DNA of 64,000 nucleotides, taken from assembly GCA_944349335.1 (NCBI GenBank), contig CALVMW010000002.1:151169-215168 (forward strand). Reading direction: 5' to 3'. Shown here one piece after another: positions 1 through 9,398 of this stretch (within the stretch, counting starts at the first letter, position 1; each line of letters starts with the position of its first letter). The notes beneath the pieces were generated by a model. The model saw only the letters and a list, made by a program, of their open reading frames with translations. It was not told the DNA's origin and did not search any database. The translations under genes were made by a program, and so were the position numbers. The DNA comes from an uncultured Bacilli bacterium. GTDB taxonomy: Bacteria > Bacillota_I > Bacilli_A > RFN20 > CAG-288.

Positions 1-25
1 TAGCATTTTCTAAATATTTAATCAT
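1..25 (-). CDS. 5' end of an unidentified gene, cut by the window edge
   Basis: Only the first eight codons are visible on the minus strand, reading MIKYLENA from an ATG at 25. A good Shine-Dalgarno sequence (GATGGAGG, complement of 33-40) lies upstream at normal spacing, which is why I accept it as a real start. The product cannot be recognised. The 60 bases between it and the TraX-like gene hold short TATATC/GATATA palindromes. Confidence 0.5.
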
Positions 26-86
26 AGATATTCCTCCATCTAGATATCAATATATCTAAAATAAATATCTGATGCAAATAAAGTGC

Positions 87-965
87 TTAAGCAAAAGTAG
101 AAAGGATACCTAAAAAATAAGAGATGAGAGCTAAAATACCTATATGTAAAGGATAATAAACATAAAAAGAATATTGAATAATATTGCTATGATATCCTTT
201 TTTAGGTGAAGCAAAAATAATAAAGATAGAGGCTAAGGGGATATAAGTACCGTAGGGTATAAAGCTCTCTGGTAAAAAAGAAGAAAATGGTTGGCCAAAG
301 ATAAAGAGAAGATAGAAGATGATAGTAACAGAAAAAATGGCGATGCAGATTAAAGCTTTTTCGAGAAAAAATAATTGATTATCATAAGTTCCATCAACTA
401 TTCCACTTTGTGAATATAATTGCTTTTCTTTTTTTTCTTTGATCAATTTAACAATGAAGAAAGATAAAAATAAAATTGTACTAAAGAATCCCCAATCGCT
501 TTTAATTATGGTGCCGAAGTTATTGATATAAGGATATGATGAGAGGAATCCTAAAGTAAAAGGTATGATAGCAATAAGAGAATAAATATTTCTCTTATTT
601 AAAAAATAAAGCATGAAAACGCCTAAAAACATATCCATAAAGGCATTTCCAAGTATGTTGTAACCGAGATAGTTTAAATCTAAAGAATAGATAAGAATAT
701 AACCTACAATATCCATTAGTAAAGCGGGGATTAGTAGTCGTAATAGATAATGTAAGATATTTTTTGTTTTAAAAGTTCCGACGTAAGCTAAGTAGGCGAA
801 TATGGGAAAGGCTAATTTACCTATACTTCTTAAAACTTCATATGCTATTGTATCGTTTGCAAAAAATAAAAGAGCGATATGATCTAGTGTCATAAGGATA
901 CAAGCGATAATTTTTAAAGTAAAAGAAGAGAGAAGGTTTGAAGAGAATGTTTTTTCTGTGTTCAT
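87..965 (-). CDS. TraX-like integral membrane protein
   Basis: This 292-residue protein is almost entirely hydrophobic, with about eight predicted membrane segments. It has the hallmark TraX start: a hydrophobic helix with LDHIALLFF (about residues 27-35), followed by LRSIGKLAFPIFAYLA (about 45-60). TraX is named for F-pilin acetylation, but chromosomal Firmicutes homologues are common and their substrate is not known; acyl transfer to a surface component is the family-level guess. Residues 170-180 form a charged cytoplasmic loop (KLIKEKKEK). The start overlaps the stop of the upstream CPBP gene by 4 nt (ATGA type), so the two are cotranscribed and probably translationally coupled. No conjugation genes are nearby, so a pilus role is unlikely. 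Confidence 0.75.
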   Translation of the reverse strand: MNTEKTFSSNLLSSFTLKIIACILMTLDHIALLFFANDTIAYEVLRSIGKLAFPIFAYLAYVGTFKTKNILHYLLRLLIPALLMDIVGYILIYSLDLNYLGYNILGNAFMDMFLGVFMLYFLNKRNIYSLIAIIPFTLGFLSSYPYINNFGTIIKSDWGFFSTILFLSFFIVKLIKEKKEKQLYSQSGIVDGTYDNQLFFLEKALICIAIFSVTIIFYLLFIFGQPFSSFLPESFIPYGTYIPLASIFIIFASPKKGYHSNIIQYSFYVYYPLHIGILALISYFLGILSTFA

Positions 966-1771
966 AGGGCGACGATTAAAATATATGAAAGAAGGTTATT
1001 TCCGACATGAGCATAGATAGAAGAGAAGATATTTCCGCTTTGAGCATAAACAAATGAGAGAGTAAAACCAGCGATCAGATAGTAAGGAAGATTTATAAGT
1101 TCAGTATATATCTCTCTTAAGGCATCACCTGTATAATCGGGATTATAGTAGTTAAATATCGGTTGAAAATCAAAATGGATGAGTGCGAATAATAGGGCGG
1201 ATAAAAAGACACCTAGAAGACGTTTATTGTGGCCTACTAAATCTAAAAAACCTAAGCGATAAGTAAATTCTTCAACTATTGGAGCAAATATGACAAGATA
1301 GAAGAAAGAAAGAGCGGGATAACTAGTGATAGTATTTTCAATATTTGTTTGATTGTTATTAGAAGAATAACCGAGAGATTGAACAATATAATTAGTTAAG
1401 AAATTAAAACCTATCAGAACTACTAAAGCTACGACACTATAAATTAAAGGAGTTAAATTTTTAAAGTTTTCAAAGATTTTTTTATAATTTTTTCTTTTAT
1501 CAAAAGCGATAATAGCGATAAAGATTAAAAATAGTGTGAGATAAGTTAAGAAATTTAATAAGCTAGATTGCAAAGCTGAATCTTTAGTAGAGATAGAGAC
1601 GATAAAAGAAAAGAAGAGAGAGATGATATCAATACCGATGAAACCAACTAAAAAGAAAGCCCACTTCTCAATGATAGGAATAGAAAAATTTAGAAGGCTC
1701 GGCTTAAAGAAAACACATTTTTCTTTAGTAGTATTTTTTTGGTTATCAGAATTTCCAGAATATATTTCCAT
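962..1771 (-). CDS. CPBP family intramembrane metalloprotease (Abi/CAAX-type)
   Basis: A 269-residue polytopic membrane protein. The CPBP signature is visible: motif 1 VEEFTYR (E167, E168, R172), motif 2 FALIHF with H199, and a C-terminal AHVGNN with a further His and Asn in a membrane segment. These residues form the glutamate/histidine active site of Rce1-like intramembrane proteases. Family members process prenylated proteins in eukaryotes. In bacteria they have been tied to bacteriocin self-immunity, peptide processing and membrane regulation, but the substrate here is unknown. It is the first gene of a two-gene operon with the TraX-like gene. It is divergent from the 1200-residue gene, with 68 nt between starts that must hold both promoters. 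Confidence 0.85.
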   Translation of the reverse strand: MEIYSGNSDNQKNTTKEKCVFFKPSLLNFSIPIIEKWAFFLVGFIGIDIISLFFSFIVSISTKDSALQSSLLNFLTYLTLFLIFIAIIAFDKRKNYKKIFENFKNLTPLIYSVVALVVLIGFNFLTNYIVQSLGYSSNNNQTNIENTITSYPALSFFYLVIFAPIVEEFTYRLGFLDLVGHNKRLLGVFLSALLFALIHFDFQPIFNYYNPDYTGDALREIYTELINLPYYLIAGFTLSFVYAQSGNIFSSIYAHVGNNLLSYILIVAL

Positions 1772-1839
1772 TTATATTTATATAGCCTTTTTCTTATTTT
1801 TATTTTAAAATACTTTAGAATTATATAACGTAAATTATT

Positions 1840-4800
1840 ATGTTACAAGTTATTAGTATCATTCTCATCGTCCTCTTTTCCTTAATATTTATCGGAGCTA
1901 TTCTCTCTGCTATCGCCGGTTTTATAAAAGGTATTTATAAGACTAGTTTAAGAACGATAATATCATTTATTTTAACTTTAATATTTATCTTTGTGACTCC
2001 TTATATCGCTGACTCAATAGCGAGTATCGATATTTCTAATTTTGGAACGAGCTTTGAGATTTTTAATGAGACAATCAATGTGACAACGATAAAAAATACT
2101 TTAGCGGCGATCATCACTGCTAGCGGACTTATTTCTCCTATCTCTGGCATCCCTTTATATAATGTTGCTTCTGCTTTAGCTACCTCTTTAATTTCCTATC
2201 CAGTATTTTTTATTTTAATGCTTTCAACCCATATTTTATCTCCTATATTATCTGCTGTTTTATATAATGGCATTTTCCGTTTCTTTTTCAAAGTTGAAAC
2301 TAGTGATGACAGAAGATATAAAAAGAAAAATGGTAAAGATAAAGCTGAGTTAGTCAATAATATTCAAGATGTTGATCCGGAAGTAGAAAACGATAGAAAA
2401 AAGAAGCTTCCTCTTCTTAGAATCCCCGGAGCTATTTTAGGATTTGCTATGGAGTTTGTGATGATGCTTCTTTTAGTAGCTCCTTTTTCATCATTGAGTA
2501 AGATAGTTACAGATAATAAAACATTCTTTGAAGATTATTTAAGACCTTTATATGGTGATAAAACTGATGAGATAATCGCTGGTATTAACTCATTAGAAGA
2601 TAATCCTTTGATCAGTTTTTCAAACATTTCTGATTTTGATGAACTAGTTATGTCTAAGGCTTCGGAAGTGAGGATTGGCGATGATTATGTTTCGCTTAAA
2701 AACTTGCTTGATTCAGCTTTTGATGTCGCTATTCCTCTATTTGAAGATGGTGCTATCACTTTTGGACAAGGAAGTGCTCAAGTAACTATTAATTATATTC
2801 GCTTATTAGATTCAGCTATGATTTCTTCCTTAGTTGATTCTGTTTTAAATAATCCGATCCTCTTTTCTTTGATTCCCCCTTTAGTCGAAGTTGGATTTAA
2901 TATGCTAGAAAATGTTGTTGATATTCCTGTTATCGATATCGACTTTGATAATATTGATTGGAGTAATGAATTAACTATTATTGATGAGGCTTATAGTGCT
3001 TTATATGATACTGGTTTATTATCTTCCTTATTTTCAGATGATGGCAGTACTATTACTCCTGAGAATTTTATTATTCCGACTTCAGAATGGACCGAGAGTG
3101 ATTTAGAGAAAAATCTTAATTCCATCAGTTTAGCTATGGAAAGATTAGGTTCCTCAACCTTTATTAAACATAATATTCCTAATATCCTTTCATCTTTTGC
3201 TTCTTATCTTTCTTCTTTAGGTTATAACATCATCCCTACTGATTCACTATATTATGTAAACATCAACTGGGAACAAGAACTTTCTACTTTAGTTACTTCA
3301 GTGATTGAAACTGCTTATATTTTAGATATCGATATTAAAGCTAATCCTGAATATGATTATCAACAAGTGTTTTTTGATGCTTTAGGTGATCAAGAGAAAA
3401 ATAGTCAATTGAAGGAAGTTATTGTCGGAACTAGTGAAAGAACAGGATTATTAGATTGTGAATTAGCTAATATTATTAATGTTCCTGATGCTTTTGAAAC
3501 TATTCTCAATAGTATTCCAGCGATTAGAGGATATGTTGATGCGATTGATTTTGATGCTATTTTCTCTTCTGTTAATGCTGAAGATTTAAAAACTGAATTC
3601 TCGATTATTTTTGATGTTGCTAATATTACTTTTAGTGAAGATTCAAAGATCGATATTACTCAAGGTATTGAATCAGTAGATATTACTGATGAAGATGTTT
3701 CTGATGAATTAGTTCAGATTATGAAGATGAGTTTAGATTCTACACTTTTTGCTTCTTTATATCCGATAGTGATGCAATCATTTTTATTCTCGGCTGATGT
3801 AAGTAATTTTGACTATTTATTTGGCCTATCTCCTTATTCTTTTAATTTTTCATCATCTTCTTTTATTCCTAATTTTATTGAGTTAGTTGATTTAGCACCT
3901 GAATTATATACTTTGAGTCAAAACTTAAATTCTCCTGATATTTCAAATAGTGATAAACTGCGAAACTTGGATACTGAAACTATTGTTTCGTTTTTAAAGA
4001 TAGTCACATCTGATTTCTTTAATCCTTCCTTAGATGATGGTATTACTTCTACTGAAATTAATAATTACAATATTTATGTTGTTTTAGAAAATCTCTTTTC
4101 TCGTGAAGTTTTCTCTTCTATCGGAATTGTACCGATCGGTAAAGATGATATCGGTAATATGAGTTTTAATGATGAAGAGATAGAAAGAATCGGTCGCTTC
4201 TTTGACTATGCTAAAGCAAATGCTAGTTTTTTGATCGATGATGTTGATTTAGAAGATTCTCAAGCTTTTGAAAATATGCTTAATGAAGGACTAGATTCTC
4301 AGATTTTATCTGATTCTATTATCAATATTATTGATAACTCTTTACAGGAATATTTTTCTAGTGTCGGTATCAACATTACTTTTCAAGAGATGCGTAATTC
4401 ATTATATAAAGAGGATGCGGATAATATTTCTCATATTTTAGAATTGAAGAATAAATTTAGTTTTATTAGTTCAGATCCCTTAAAAGATTTAGATACGCAA
4501 TCTTTAAATGTCATTTTAAGTGAGTTAAGTTCAACTAATTTGATAAATTACATCTTGATTGAAGGTAATACTTCTACTGATATCAATACCAATATGACTA
4601 CTATTATCGATAAATTCTTAAAGCATTATGATATTTATAACAGAATTGGAGCTTTAGATCATTTCTTTGAATCTGAAAGGTGTCTTTTTAATAGACAGAG
4701 ATATGAGTTAATTAGTCTTGAAGGTTATGATCATCAGTTTACTTATTGCACTTATGGTGAGATTAGTGGTCTTACTTCCTTTTTATCTTATTTACAGGGC

Positions 4801-5442
4801 TTAGATTTAGATGAAGTTCTTAGTGGAATTATTCTTGCTGATTTTATCAGTGATTGTGAAGATTATTTACTCCAGTCTAAGTTTGCTTCTTATTTTGGAA
4901 TAACAATATATCAGCGCGCTTTAGATGTTATTAGTATTGATCCTAATGTCGCTACTTTTGTTGATCATTTTGATTTTTATTCTCTTATCTCTAATCTTCC
5001 TATGACTGATAGAAGTGATTTTGAAGTTATGAATTTATTATTCTCTGAAATTATCACTGGTAATCTTTCTTCTCTTTTAGCTGGTGAAAACTATGATTTA
5101 GACTCTTTTGAAACTTTCTATAATGCTTTAACTAATTCAAATATCGCGTATATTTATAATGATACTTATTCTTTCACTCCTTATGAATTTTTGTTGTACA
5201 AGGTGTTTTCTAATTCGGATGTTTTAGCATATTTAACTGATAGTTTTGATGAGAGTATTCAGTATAAAGTGTTTGATTCATTAGTTAGAGAAATAAGAGA
5301 AGAGGATAGAGATGATATCTTAGAATTTATTATCTTTATGAATAATAGAGATATTTCATCTTTATCTGATGAAGAGAAAGATAATCTATTAGATATTATT
5401 CATAATATTCCTTTCTTTATTAATCTTTATAACAATTTATGA
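1840..5442 (+). CDS. Giant CvpA-like membrane-anchored protein, unknown function
   Basis: A 1200-residue protein. The N-terminus looks like CvpA/colicin V production-type membrane proteins: hydrophobic helices near residues 3-27, 37-60 and 117-143 with the GFIKGIYK loop after helix 1. A further membrane helix lies near 196-220, after a charged insertion of about 40 residues (DRRYKKKNGKDKAE region). The remaining ~980 residues are acidic, contain few Cys and are rich in Asp/Ser/Asn/Ile, with no membrane helix that I can see. By topology they are probably outside the cell. I recognise no enzymatic motif. CvpA proteins are usually 160-200 residues, so this is about six times the family length. 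The ribosome binding site is weak. The stop overlaps the RluA-type gene by 4 nt. Confidence 0.6.
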   Translation: MLQVISIILIVLFSLIFIGAILSAIAGFIKGIYKTSLRTIISFILTLIFIFVTPYIADSIASIDISNFGTSFEIFNETINVTTIKNTLAAIITASGLISPISGIPLYNVASALATSLISYPVFFILMLSTHILSPILSAVLYNGIFRFFFKVETSDDRRYKKKNGKDKAELVNNIQDVDPEVENDRKKKLPLLRIPGAILGFAMEFVMMLLLVAPFSSLSKIVTDNKTFFEDYLRPLYGDKTDEIIAGINSLEDNPLISFSNISDFDELVMSKASEVRIGDDYVSLKNLLDSAFDVAIPLFEDGAITFGQGSAQVTINYIRLLDSAMISSLVDSVLNNPILFSLIPPLVEVGFNMLENVVDIPVIDIDFDNIDWSNELTIIDEAYSALYDTGLLSSLFSDDGSTITPENFIIPTSEWTESDLEKNLNSISLAMERLGSSTFIKHNIPNILSSFASYLSSLGYNIIPTDSLYYVNINWEQELSTLVTSVIETAYILDIDIKANPEYDYQQVFFDALGDQEKNSQLKEVIVGTSERTGLLDCELANIINVPDAFETILNSIPAIRGYVDAIDFDAIFSSVNAEDLKTEFSIIFDVANITFSEDSKIDITQGIESVDITDEDVSDELVQIMKMSLDSTLFASLYPIVMQSFLFSADVSNFDYLFGLSPYSFNFSSSSFIPNFIELVDLAPELYTLSQNLNSPDISNSDKLRNLDTETIVSFLKIVTSDFFNPSLDDGITSTEINNYNIYVVLENLFSREVFSSIGIVPIGKDDIGNMSFNDEEIERIGRFFDYAKANASFLIDDVDLEDSQAFENMLNEGLDSQILSDSIINIIDNSLQEYFSSVGINITFQEMRNSLYKEDADNISHILELKNKFSFISSDPLKDLDTQSLNVILSELSSTNLINYILIEGNTSTDINTNMTTIIDKFLKHYDIYNRIGALDHFFESERCLFNRQRYELISLEGYDHQFTYCTYGEISGLTSFLSYLQGLDLDEVLSGIILADFISDCEDYLLQSKFASYFGITIYQRALDVISIDPNVATFVDHFDFYSLISNLPMTDRSDFEVMNLLFSEIITGNLSSLLAGENYDLDSFETFYNALTNSNIAYIYNDTYSFTPYEFLLYKVFSNSDVLAYLTDSFDESIQYKVFDSLVREIREEDRDDILEFIIFMNNRDISSLSDEEKDNLLDIIHNIPFFINLYNNL

Positions 5443-6095
5443 AAAAAAACTTATTAAATATTATTTATGAAGATAAGGAGATTTTGGCAGTCTATAAAGA
5501 AAAGAATCTTCTTACGATTATGACTAAAGATAAAAAGACGTTTAATAATAATCTATATCATTTTGTTTATGAGTACTTGTTAAAAAAGAAGGAGAGACCT
5601 TTTATCGTTCATCGTCTTGATTATGAGACAAGCGGCATCGTTCTTTTTGCTAAAAATTATCAGATGAAGGAAAAACTTCAGAGCGCTTTTGAAAAAAGAG
5701 AAGTGCTTAGAGAATATGAAGCGGTTATTAAAGAAAAAATCAATTTAGATTATAAAAATACGATTGTTCAATATCTTGTGCAGAATCCTAATTCTTTTAA
5801 AGTCTATGAAACAAAGGATATAAAGGCGGGTAAATTAGCGATTACTCATATTGAAGCCTGTAATTATATCAATATTGGAACAGCATTAAAAATACGAATT
5901 GAAACTGGTAGAAAAAACCAAATTCGTCTCGCTTTAAAGAAAGCGGGATTCACTCTTATCGGAGATGAGAGATATGCTTTTGATAAAGCTAAAAGAATGT
6001 ATCTTAATGAATATCATCTCTCTTTTAAAAAGGATCTACTTAAAGTTGATGATTTTAGAGTAGAACCATTGTGGATTAAAAAACCCTTAGATTAA
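5439..6095 (+). CDS. RluA-family rRNA/tRNA pseudouridine synthase
   Basis: A 218-residue protein with the catalytic motif HRLDYETSGIVLFAKN (about residues 57-72), whose Asp is the nucleophile that attacks uridine C6. Downstream is GRKNQIRLALKKAGF, the usual second RluA motif, followed by LIGDERY. There is no N-terminal S4 RNA-binding domain, so it is the short form, and the target uridine cannot be assigned. It starts inside the stop of the CvpA-like gene (ATGA overlap), so the two are translationally coupled. Its last codons lie in a palindrome shared with the convergent DegV gene. Confidence 0.88.
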   Translation: MKKNLLNIIYEDKEILAVYKEKNLLTIMTKDKKTFNNNLYHFVYEYLLKKKERPFIVHRLDYETSGIVLFAKNYQMKEKLQSAFEKREVLREYEAVIKEKINLDYKNTIVQYLVQNPNSFKVYETKDIKAGKLAITHIEACNYINIGTALKIRIETGRKNQIRLALKKAGFTLIGDERYAFDKAKRMYLNEYHLSFKKDLLKVDDFRVEPLWIKKPLD

Positions 6096-6110
6096 TCTAA
6101 GGGATTTTTT
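6084..6110. terminator. Bidirectional terminator inside two coding ends
   Basis: The perfect 20-bp palindrome at 6084-6103 (arms CCCTTAGATT and AATCTAAGGG) is followed by T6 on the plus strand. On the minus strand it is followed by a T-rich run (complement of the A run at 6078-6083). It covers the final codons of both convergent genes, which overlap by 4 nt. Confidence 0.8.
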
Positions 6111-6967
6111 AACATATATGATAAGCCGACTGTATTAGGTCCAGCGTGGCAGCAGATGATAGCTGAAGCAGAGATGGGGAAGAGAATCTTATCACCGACT
6201 AATTCAGTCAGTTCTTTTTTCATCTTTTTAACTCCGCTAGGGGCGGTGACATTAGGAATAAAGATAGGATAAGAGAGATCGACATTTCCTTTATCAAGAT
6301 TGACTTTAAAAGTACTTATCATGTCATCTAAGGCTTTGTCGATTGTCTTACCTCTGACGAGCTTTCTAACGGCCATTTTACCATCATCTAAACGAATAAT
6401 GGGGTGGAGATGAAGTTTATTTCCCATGATATAAGTCATACCGGAGCAACGTCCACCTTTATAAAGATAATCAAAAGTATCGATGACAAAGGACAAGTAG
6501 ACTCTTTGAGCTCTTTCATAATGATTTTTTATGATAGTGTCAACATCTAAGTCACGTTTAAAGTCTTCAACTAAGCCGTAGACTAAAGGCGCGATACCAG
6601 TAGATAGTTCTTTTGAATCTAAGACGTGAACTCTATCAGTAGCCCCGATCTGTTCAACGGCCATATTAGCAATATTGTACATACCTGAAACTTTTGAAGA
6701 GATGGGAAGATAGAAGATATGCTCATTCTCCTTTAAGTGTTCTTTAAATACTTCAGATAAATCATTGATGTTCAAAGCTGAAGTTTTAGGGATGATATTT
6801 TGGGATAAGCTTAGATTCATCAATTCGTCAGGTGTGATATCGATTCTGTCACGATAAACTCTTTCACCTAGAGTAATGATTAAACAAGTGGTGGAAATAT
6901 TATTTTCATCAGCGTAACCTTGAGGTAAATCACAGCTAGAATCAGTTATTAATTTGTATTTGTTCAT
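6092..6967 (-). CDS. DegV family fatty-acid-binding protein
   Basis: A 291-residue protein with the DegV start (YKLITDSSCDLP), the SQ..PKTSALN segment (about residues 54-66), and the later FDYLYKGGRCSG and KPIIRL-like segments (here HPIIRLDDGKM). Family members bind one fatty acid between two domains and can act as FakB-type partners of a fatty acid kinase. No FakA partner is in this window, so a specific role is inference. The first Ser-containing loop and the KGGR loop, which contact the lipid in known structures, are both present. It is convergent with the pseudouridine synthase gene. Confidence 0.9.
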   Translation of the reverse strand: MNKYKLITDSSCDLPQGYADENNISTTCLIITLGERVYRDRIDITPDELMNLSLSQNIIPKTSALNINDLSEVFKEHLKENEHIFYLPISSKVSGMYNIANMAVEQIGATDRVHVLDSKELSTGIAPLVYGLVEDFKRDLDVDTIIKNHYERAQRVYLSFVIDTFDYLYKGGRCSGMTYIMGNKLHLHPIIRLDDGKMAVRKLVRGKTIDKALDDMISTFKVNLDKGNVDLSYPIFIPNVTAPSGVKKMKKELTELVGDKILFPISASAIICCHAGPNTVGLSYMLKNPLD

Positions 6968-7010
6968 TTTATTCTCCTAAAATCTTCCTAGATATTGTAA
7001 AATTAAAATC

Positions 7011-7409
7011 GTGATAAGTCAAAATATAAAAGATTGTTTTTATACTAAATATTACGAAGAAAAAAGATCGAAGTTCTATGCCTATCTTTTTAAAGTTAAA
7101 GATGAGGAAGAAGTGAAAAAGAAGCTTTTAGAGTGCCAAAGTGAACATCCTAAAGCTCGCCATTTTTTAAAAGTAGGAAGAATAAAGAATAATTATGGTA
7201 TTTATAATTCTTTTTTTTCAGAAGATAGAGAACCTATCTCTTCTATGAAAAAGACGGCTTTTAATATGGATAAAGATAAATTAGAAGATATATTAATCAT
7301 CATAGTTAGATATTATGGTGGGACAAATTTAGGTGCAAGTAATCTAGATAGAGTATATTTTACTTTAGCTATGAATTTAGTAAGCTATTTCAAAGCAAAT
7401 AGCCATTGA
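7011..7409 (+). CDS. YigZ/IMPACT family protein, single-domain form
   Basis: A 132-residue protein matching the N-terminal UPF0029/IMPACT domain: KRSKFYAYL at the start, HPKARHF (about 47-53), SEDREPISS (about 69-77), and the signature VRYYGGTNLGASNL (about 100-113). Most YigZ proteins are about 200 residues with a C-terminal DUF1949 domain. That domain is absent here and the gene stops cleanly, so this is a short form rather than an obvious truncation. The start is GTG at 7011. A role linked to translation control is known for eukaryotic IMPACT; the bacterial function is unsettled. Confidence 0.85.
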   Translation: MISQNIKDCFYTKYYEEKRSKFYAYLFKVKDEEEVKKKLLECQSEHPKARHFLKVGRIKNNYGIYNSFFSEDREPISSMKKTAFNMDKDKLEDILIIIVRYYGGTNLGASNLDRVYFTLAMNLVSYFKANSH

Positions 7410-7434
7410 TGAAATAAGGCTTTTTGTTTATAAT
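7406..7434 (+). promoter_or_regulatory. Sigma-A-type promoter of the hydrogenase-like operon
   Basis: TTGATG at 7406-7411, a 17-nt spacer and a perfect TATAAT at 7429-7434 lie 24 nt upstream of the first gene of the operon. Confidence 0.65.
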
Positions 7435-7458
7435 TGTTAAGCAAGGAAATGTTTTAAT

Positions 7459-8595
7459 ATGGATAATGTCGCTAAACCACTTAAGAAACTTGAAGTAAGT
7501 CAAGTTGAAGAATTATTGAAGGATAGCAGTAAGGTTGTTATTGTACAGACAGCCCCTGCGGTTAGAGTCTCTTTAGGTGAGATGTTCTCTTTACCTATCG
7601 GTACAAAAGTTACGGGTAAGATGATTACTGCCCTTAGAAAGATCGGTTTTTCAGCTGTTTTTGATACTGATTTTGGAGCTGATTTAACTGTTGTTGAAGA
7701 AAGTGCGGAATTCTTAAAAAGGATCAAGAAAGGCGGACCTTATCCGCAATTTAATTCTTGTTGCATCGGTTGGGTTCAATTAGCAATCCGTGCTTATCAA
7801 AATTTCTTTGATGGATTAATATCGACTGTTAAATCGCCATTAGGTTGTTTTGGCGCTGTCGCTAGAAAATATTACGCCGCTAAAAAGTTTATTAATCCTG
7901 AGGACTTAGTAGTCGTTTCTATAGTCCCTTGTATCTTAAAGAAAAATGAGAATCAGTTACCTTATAATACAACTGATGGTTTCTTTGATGTGGATTATAC
8001 TTGGACAACTAAAGATTTAGCTAATCTCATCATGGAAAGAGGAATAGATTTTAATTCGCTTGAAGATGGTGAATTTGATGATCCTTTAGGTGAGAGCACC
8101 GGTGGTGCTACGATCTTTGGCCGTTCTGGCGGTGTTTTAGAGGCGATTATTAGAACTTGTATCTATTTAGATACAGGTAAAGTATTTACTGATGATTTAG
8201 TTTTTACTCCTTCTCCTTTATCCGCTGATATTAAGGAATGTACGATCACTTTAGCAGGTCAAGAGATCAAGGTCTGTCACTGTGGTATGGTAGGAGCTAA
8301 GCTTATCTCTTCTTTAGTACAACAAGGTAATTGCCCTTATCATTTTGTTGAAGTTATGGCTTGCCCTGGTGGATGTATTATGGGTGCAGGTCAACCTATG
8401 CACTTACCTAAAGAGGGTGTCACTCCTCAGCAAGTTAGAGATATGCGTAGTTCAGCTTTAAATGATATAGATCATAGTCAAGAGATTCGTGTCTCGGCTT
8501 TAAATAAATCTTTACTTAAGGTCTATGATGCGATATTTGATGGTGAATTTGGTTCTAAGAAAGCTGAAGAAGTTTTACATAGGAGGTATAAATAA
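7459..8595 (+). CDS. [FeFe]-hydrogenase-like protein, H-cluster domain only
   Basis: A 378-residue protein that is essentially the catalytic H-cluster domain. The early APAVRVSLGE segment (residues 32-41) matches hydrogenases. All cysteines that hold the H-cluster are present: L1 NSCCIGW (C101, C102), L2 VPCILKKNE (C158) and L3 EVMACPGGCIMGAGQP (C302, C306). It has no N-terminal ferredoxin-like clusters. L1 departs from the usual TSCCPxW (N for T, I for P) and L2 has V for M, so activity or redox bias may differ. It probably makes or consumes H2 in the cytoplasm with ferredoxin as partner, but a sensory or non-catalytic role is possible. HydEFG maturases are not in the window. An Mrp-type Fe-S carrier gene follows with a 1-nt overlap. 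Confidence 0.8.
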   Translation: MDNVAKPLKKLEVSQVEELLKDSSKVVIVQTAPAVRVSLGEMFSLPIGTKVTGKMITALRKIGFSAVFDTDFGADLTVVEESAEFLKRIKKGGPYPQFNSCCIGWVQLAIRAYQNFFDGLISTVKSPLGCFGAVARKYYAAKKFINPEDLVVVSIVPCILKKNENQLPYNTTDGFFDVDYTWTTKDLANLIMERGIDFNSLEDGEFDDPLGESTGGATIFGRSGGVLEAIIRTCIYLDTGKVFTDDLVFTPSPLSADIKECTITLAGQEIKVCHCGMVGAKLISSLVQQGNCPYHFVEVMACPGGCIMGAGQPMHLPKEGVTPQQVRDMRSSALNDIDHSQEIRVSALNKSLLKVYDAIFDGEFGSKKAEEVLHRRYK

Positions 8596-9398
8596 TGGCG
8601 GAAACTGAAAAAGCCCCTTTTCTTCCTAAAGTTGAACCTGATAAAAAAGCTCACGTTGGACATGCTGTTGCCATTCTTTCTGGTAAAGGTGGAGTTGGTA
8701 AATCGTTTACTTCATCTTATTTAGCTGTTTTACTTAGAAGAATGGGATATAAAGTTGGCATATTAGATGCTGATGTTACTGGTCCGTCTATCCCTTATGC
8801 ATTTAATGTTAAAGGACCTGTTGTCGGTGATGGAACTCTCTTTTTCCCTGTCAAAAGTAAGACAGGTATTGAGATCATGTCTTCTAATCTTCTTTTAAAT
8901 CATCCTGATGAACCTATCGTCTGGCGCGGTCCTATGCTTTCTACACTATTAGAACAATTTTATACTCAAGTATTATGGGATGTCGATTACTTACTTATCG
9001 ATATGCCTCCGGGAACAGCTGATGTTTCTTTAACCATTTTCCAAAAGATTCCTCTTTCTAGTGCTATCGTTGTCTCTACTCCTCAATCATTAGTTGACCT
9101 CATCGTTGAAAAATCAGCTAAGATGGCTGAGCTTCTCTCAGTTCCTCTTCTCTCTTTAGTTGAGAATATGTCTTATATTCTTTGTCCTAATTGTAAGATG
9201 AGGATCGATATCCATGGAAAAGTAAATTATGATATAGCTTCTAAGCATGGTATTCCTGTCGTCGATGAAGTTCCTTTTGATGTCGATATTACAAAATATA
9301 TGGACGAAGGTAAGATTGAAGATTTAGAATTTGAATATCTAAAAGCTACCGCTAAAGCGATAGTTGATGTTAGTAAAGATAGTGAAAGCTTAAAATGA
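8595..9398 (+). CDS. Mrp/NBP35/ApbC family P-loop ATPase, Fe-S cluster carrier
   Basis: A 267-residue protein of the ParA/MinD-like Mrp family. It has a deviant Walker A GKGGVGKS (about residues 30-37), the DADVTGPS segment (about 59-66), Walker B-like LLIDMPPGTAD, and the C-terminal CPNC pair (about 201-204) that bridges an Fe-S cluster at the dimer interface. Family members hold and pass on [4Fe-4S] clusters. The start ATG overlaps the stop of the hydrogenase-like gene by 1 nt and has its own AGGAGG site inside that gene. This context suggests the client may be the hydrogenase-like protein next door, which is inference. Confidence 0.92.
   Translation: MAETEKAPFLPKVEPDKKAHVGHAVAILSGKGGVGKSFTSSYLAVLLRRMGYKVGILDADVTGPSIPYAFNVKGPVVGDGTLFFPVKSKTGIEIMSSNLLLNHPDEPIVWRGPMLSTLLEQFYTQVLWDVDYLLIDMPPGTADVSLTIFQKIPLSSAIVVSTPQSLVDLIVEKSAKMAELLSVPLLSLVENMSYILCPNCKMRIDIHGKVNYDIASKHGIPVVDEVPFDVDITKYMDEGKIEDLEFEYLKATAKAIVDVSKDSESLK

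Noticed and set aside
7459..8595. Full-length multi-cluster [FeFe] hydrogenase
   Set aside because: The protein begins directly with the H-cluster domain, and the 24 nt between promoter and start leave no room for ferredoxin-like domains.
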